DNA of 64,000 bases. Source: Coprococcus sp. GTDB lineage: Bacteria; Bacillota; Clostridia; Lachnospirales; Lachnospiraceae. The stretch is taken from assembly GCA_022793995.1 (NCBI GenBank), contig JAAWDY010000033.1, positions 1-64,000 on the forward strand, written 5' to 3'. The translations under genes were made by a program, and so were the position numbers. Each line of letters starts with the position of its first letter. Positions within the stretch are counted from its first letter, which is position 1. The notes beneath the pieces are model-generated. The model saw nothing but the letters and a program-made list of their open reading frames with translations. It was not told the origin of the DNA and ran no database searches. Positions 61,282 to 64,000 of this stretch are shown here, piece after piece.

Positions 61282-62682
61282 ATGAAATACGTTGGCGACG
61301 TACCTGTTGTGGATTTTATCATGATACTGCTATTTCTGGTGTTAATCACTCTGATGGGCGTATGGGCGACCCGGAAGGTCAAAAGCGGGAAAGACTTTGC
61401 CACAGCAGGACAGGAATTGTCCTGGTTCACCTGTACGGGAAGTTGTATTGCAAGCGCGATTGGGGCAAATGTAGTGATCGGAAAATATGAGGTTATTCTT
61501 GAAAGCGGGGTATCGGGGATCGTTGCAAGCTGGTTCTGGTGGATCGGCTGGCTATTCCTCTTATTTCTGGCAAAGCCCCTGCGCGCTTCCGGAGCGGTTT
61601 CGATTCCGAATTTCCTTCAGATGCGCTACGGCGAGAAGACGCGCAGTATCGGCGCAGTGTGCGTGATGATCGCCACGATCTCCATGACAGCGGCGCAGTT
61701 TTTGGCGATCGGAAATATCCTGGAAGCGCTGGGGATCTGCAGCAGGGAGACGGGCGTGTGGGCCGGGGCTTCCATTATCGTCCTCTTCACCATATTCAGC
61801 GGTTTGTGGGGAGTTGCGATCACGGATACATTCCAGTCTATCTTCCTGCTTGTCGCATTCGGCATCGTATTTCCGATCGCGGTGTTCAAGGTGGCGGGAG
61901 GATGGGACGTGGTAGCCGCGAGCCACACCGCGGAAGAACTTTCCCTGTTCCGCGGGATGGCCCCGGTAACAATGGCGGGATGGTTTTTCTACTACATTTT
62001 CTCAACCGGCGCTGACCCGGTATTCGCGCAAAGAGTGTTCTCTGCAAAGAATACGAAAACCGCGGTAACGAGCCAGCTTGCCGCATGGGCGACCACGATC
62101 GTCGTGACGGGGGTGGTCTGTGCGCTGCCGGCGCTGGCGATTAACGTGATCTTCCCGGATATGACGATCGGGAGCCAGTTTACGCCAAAGTTCCTGCTTG
62201 CATATATGCCGCCAATCGTACGCGGGCTTATGCTGAGTTTCCTCCTCAGCATGATGCTGACCTCCGGCGATAGCCAGCTGCTTACGCTGGTCTCCACGAT
62301 TACGGAAGATATCATACGCCCGAAGATGAAGGAGGAAGACGGCGAGAAGAAGATGCTGCTTATAAACCGTCTGGTCTGTATGCTGGCGGCGGTTATGGTG
62401 TGCGCGATGGCATTGTATTTTGGAAAGATATACCAGCTCCTCAAGACGGGCGGGAGCGCGTATGGTGCCGGGATATTTATCCCGCTGGTTTTGGGATGTT
62501 TCTGGAAAAAGGCGGATTCCCGCGCAGTCAACATCGGTATGCTTGTCGGACTTATCGTCTCCTTCGGGTTCGATCTGTTCCTTAAGATTCCGCTGGGGCT
62601 GAATCTGGACGGAATCATCCCGGGAGGCGTTCTGTGCCTGCTGATCTGCGTCGGCGGTTCTTTGATACGCAGGAAGGAATAA
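61282..62682 (+). CDS. Sodium:solute symporter
   Basis: A 466-residue inner-membrane symporter with 12-13 hydrophobic segments of the SSS/LeuT-like fold. GWFFYYIFSTGADPVFAQRVFSAKN is the conserved loop near helix 7. The ATG follows AAGGAGGAAGGACT. It is one of two transporters in the operon, presumably importing the organic substrate with Na+. Confidence 0.9.
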   Translation: MKYVGDVPVVDFIMILLFLVLITLMGVWATRKVKSGKDFATAGQELSWFTCTGSCIASAIGANVVIGKYEVILESGVSGIVASWFWWIGWLFLLFLAKPLRASGAVSIPNFLQMRYGEKTRSIGAVCVMIATISMTAAQFLAIGNILEALGICSRETGVWAGASIIVLFTIFSGLWGVAITDTFQSIFLLVAFGIVFPIAVFKVAGGWDVVAASHTAEELSLFRGMAPVTMAGWFFYYIFSTGADPVFAQRVFSAKNTKTAVTSQLAAWATTIVVTGVVCALPALAINVIFPDMTIGSQFTPKFLLAYMPPIVRGLMLSFLLSMMLTSGDSQLLTLVSTITEDIIRPKMKEEDGEKKMLLINRLVCMLAAVMVCAMALYFGKIYQLLKTGGSAYGAGIFIPLVLGCFWKKADSRAVNIGMLVGLIVSFGFDLFLKIPLGLNLDGIIPGGVLCLLICVGGSLIRRKE

Positions 62683-62756
62683 GCCAAAGCTTTGCCGCAG
62701 GATATGCGGCAGGTTGGTAATAGACAAGGAGAAAAAACAAAAAGGAAGGAATCAAA

Positions 62757-64000
62757 ATGAAACTGGAAATCGGTAATTTTTATGTCAAAGACATTGTTTT
62801 TGGCGAAAAGACAAATTATGAAAACGGCACTTTGACGGTGAACCAGGAAGAGGCCATTGCGGCGCTGAACCCGGAAGGGAACCTGAAGAATGTGGAATTA
62901 TATATTGCCCATCCTGGAGAACGTACGAGAATCCTGCCGATCAAAGAGATTGTGGAGGCGCGTGTGCGTCCTGACGGGCGTGCGGTTTTCCCGGGGCAGA
63001 CCGGCGGGATGGCGCTAAGCGGGAAAGGGAAATTATTTGCCCTTAAGAATATGGCGGTCACTGCAGTGGGAGTATATGCGGGAAGCGGGGACGGTATGTT
63101 AGACATGGCCGGACCGGCGGCGGAACTTACACATTTTTCTGAGCTGATCCACCTTTGCTTTAAGGCAGAGAATGTAGACGGATCCGAAAATGTATATGGT
63201 CCATATAAGAAAAATACATATTTCCGCCTTGGGGCGCAGCTCCTTGGCGAATACATCGGGAAAGCGGTTCTGGGGCAGGAACCGGAAGACTGGGAAATCT
63301 ATGACAACACGACGGAGGTTTCGGCAGAGCTTCCCAGAGTCGGACTTGTGCTGCAGCTTTCGACTGCTTTTGTGAAGGAGCCGGGATTTGTCTGCCGTCT
63401 CTACGGGGAGGATACCGTATACCTGGTGCCCACGATGTTAAATGCAAATGAAGTGCTGGACGGCGCTTTGTGCGGCGACACTTTATTCTTCGCATCCTTC
63501 AAGCTCTTTACGTATGATTACCAGGATATGCCGCTGATTAAAGAACTCTATGCGGAACATGGGAAGACACTTAACTTTATCGGGGTATTCCTGGACGTGA
63601 ATCCGGCGGTAGCTGATCTAAAGATACGAGATTCTGATCGCATTGCTGCGATGGCAGAAATGATGAAACTGGATGGGGCGGTTGTAGTCAATACCGCAAA
63701 CGGGCATAGCGAGATCGACTTCTTCACAACGATTATTAAGCTGGAAGAGATCGGTGTGAAATGTGTGGGACAATGCATGGAAAGCCCGGGCCACGGGGGA
63801 GGGATGCAGTCCAAAGTTATGCTGGACGCGCGTGCGAACGCGATTGTATCGACCGGAGCCGATCACGTTGTTTTAAATCTGCCTGCCATGGACAAGGTCA
63901 TCGGAAAACTGGACAGCGTGAATCACGACGGTTATCCTGGAGCCTGGTCTTATGATCCGGAATACGGTCCCTCCCTGCACGAAGACGGATCCCTGGTGGT
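62757..64000 (+). CDS. GrdE-like reductase component B subunit (partial)
   Basis: The first 414 codons of a protein cut by the window edge. It matches the alpha subunit of glycine/sarcosine/betaine reductase component B: MKLEIGNFYVKDIVFGEKT start, HPGERTRILPIKEIVEARV, DGAL near 235, KTLNFIGVFLD, GQCMESPGHGGGMQSKVM and LPAMDKVIGKLDS. In characterised members a cysteine at about 242 is cleaved to a pyruvoyl group that binds the substrate amine. Here that position is Leu243, and the second nearby cysteine is Ser247; Cys239 is the nearest. AGGAAGG precedes the ATG. It follows the symporter by 74 bases, so it belongs to the same operon. Confidence 0.85.
   Translation, partial: MKLEIGNFYVKDIVFGEKTNYENGTLTVNQEEAIAALNPEGNLKNVELYIAHPGERTRILPIKEIVEARVRPDGRAVFPGQTGGMALSGKGKLFALKNMAVTAVGVYAGSGDGMLDMAGPAAELTHFSELIHLCFKAENVDGSENVYGPYKKNTYFRLGAQLLGEYIGKAVLGQEPEDWEIYDNTTEVSAELPRVGLVLQLSTAFVKEPGFVCRLYGEDTVYLVPTMLNANEVLDGALCGDTLFFASFKLFTYDYQDMPLIKELYAEHGKTLNFIGVFLDVNPAVADLKIRDSDRIAAMAEMMKLDGAVVVNTANGHSEIDFFTTIIKLEEIGVKCVGQCMESPGHGGGMQSKVMLDARANAIVSTGADHVVLNLPAMDKVIGKLDSVNHDGYPGAWSYDPEYGPSLHEDGSLV

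Overview
The window looks like a chromosomal segment from an anaerobic Firmicute of the Lachnospiraceae type. The evidence is moderate G+C, AGGAGG-type ribosome binding sites, a DnaD/DnaI-type helicase-loading pair, Clostridia-style gene families (VTC/DUF4956/Cthe_2159, DUF4143 ATPases, a SPL-type radical SAM enzyme), a probable selenoprotein, and glycine-reductase-family genes. Species cannot be fixed from this sequence alone.

Layout. 0.2-5.5 kb: palindromic elements, murC, then a tight operon dnaD-like, dnaI-like, prs, and a glutaredoxin-like gene with an in-frame TGA at its redox-active position, preceded by a cluster of DnaA boxes. 5.6-6.3 kb: a decayed DUF4143 ATPase. 6.5-14.5 kb: an oligopeptide-type ABC importer (oppB-C-D-F-A, minus strand) and a divergent LysR regulator. 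14.6-19.9 kb: a methyltransferase, then on the minus strand a VanR-like regulator, a histidine kinase read in frame into a Mre11/SbcD-like nuclease, and a membrane-anchored Rad50-like ATPase. 19.9-23.5 kb: asnS, a tandem palindromic repeat, an AlbA_2 regulator and a barstar-like inhibitor. 23.5-33.6 kb: a nine-gene minus-strand cluster combining a ribose-type ABC importer with two M20 hydrolases, a GATase-like protein, a LacI regulator and a DMT exporter, with a promoter and candidate operators.

33.8-45.3 kb: tRNA-Gly(TCC), a REC-GGDEF diguanylate cyclase, a MATE pump, a C39-like peptidase, a Cthe_2159/DUF4956/VTC cluster, a phosphopantetheinyl transferase, asnB and an AEC transporter. 45.5-49.3 kb: tRNA-Pro, a structured MITE-like element, a MATE gene with an internal deletion, tRNA-Gly(CCC), and remnants of phage minor-head (MuF-type) proteins with toxin-like C-termini. 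49.4-51.3 kb: a MarR-MATE pair under an inverted-repeat operator.

51.4-58.7 kb is a graveyard: a CoA-transferase pseudogene, an IS21 remnant, a piece of a GrdB-like reductase, XRE, PucR, aldo/keto reductase and RhuM fragments. It also holds an intact SPL-type radical SAM gene, a type I toxin with a convergent antisense RNA, and an AbrB/PIN toxin-antitoxin pair. 58.7-64.0 kb: a co-directional operon (MFS, amidohydrolase, sodium:solute symporter, GrdE-like reductase subunit) running off the window. Its GrdE-like protein appears to lack the pyruvoyl-forming cysteine.

The strongest leads are the UxxC glutaredoxin selenoprotein with its SECIS-like hairpin, the kinase-nuclease fusion next to a Rad50-like partner, the divergent GrdE operon, the small type I toxin-antitoxin locus, and several families of structured intergenic repeats. 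All calls come from reading the sequence; no database search was run.
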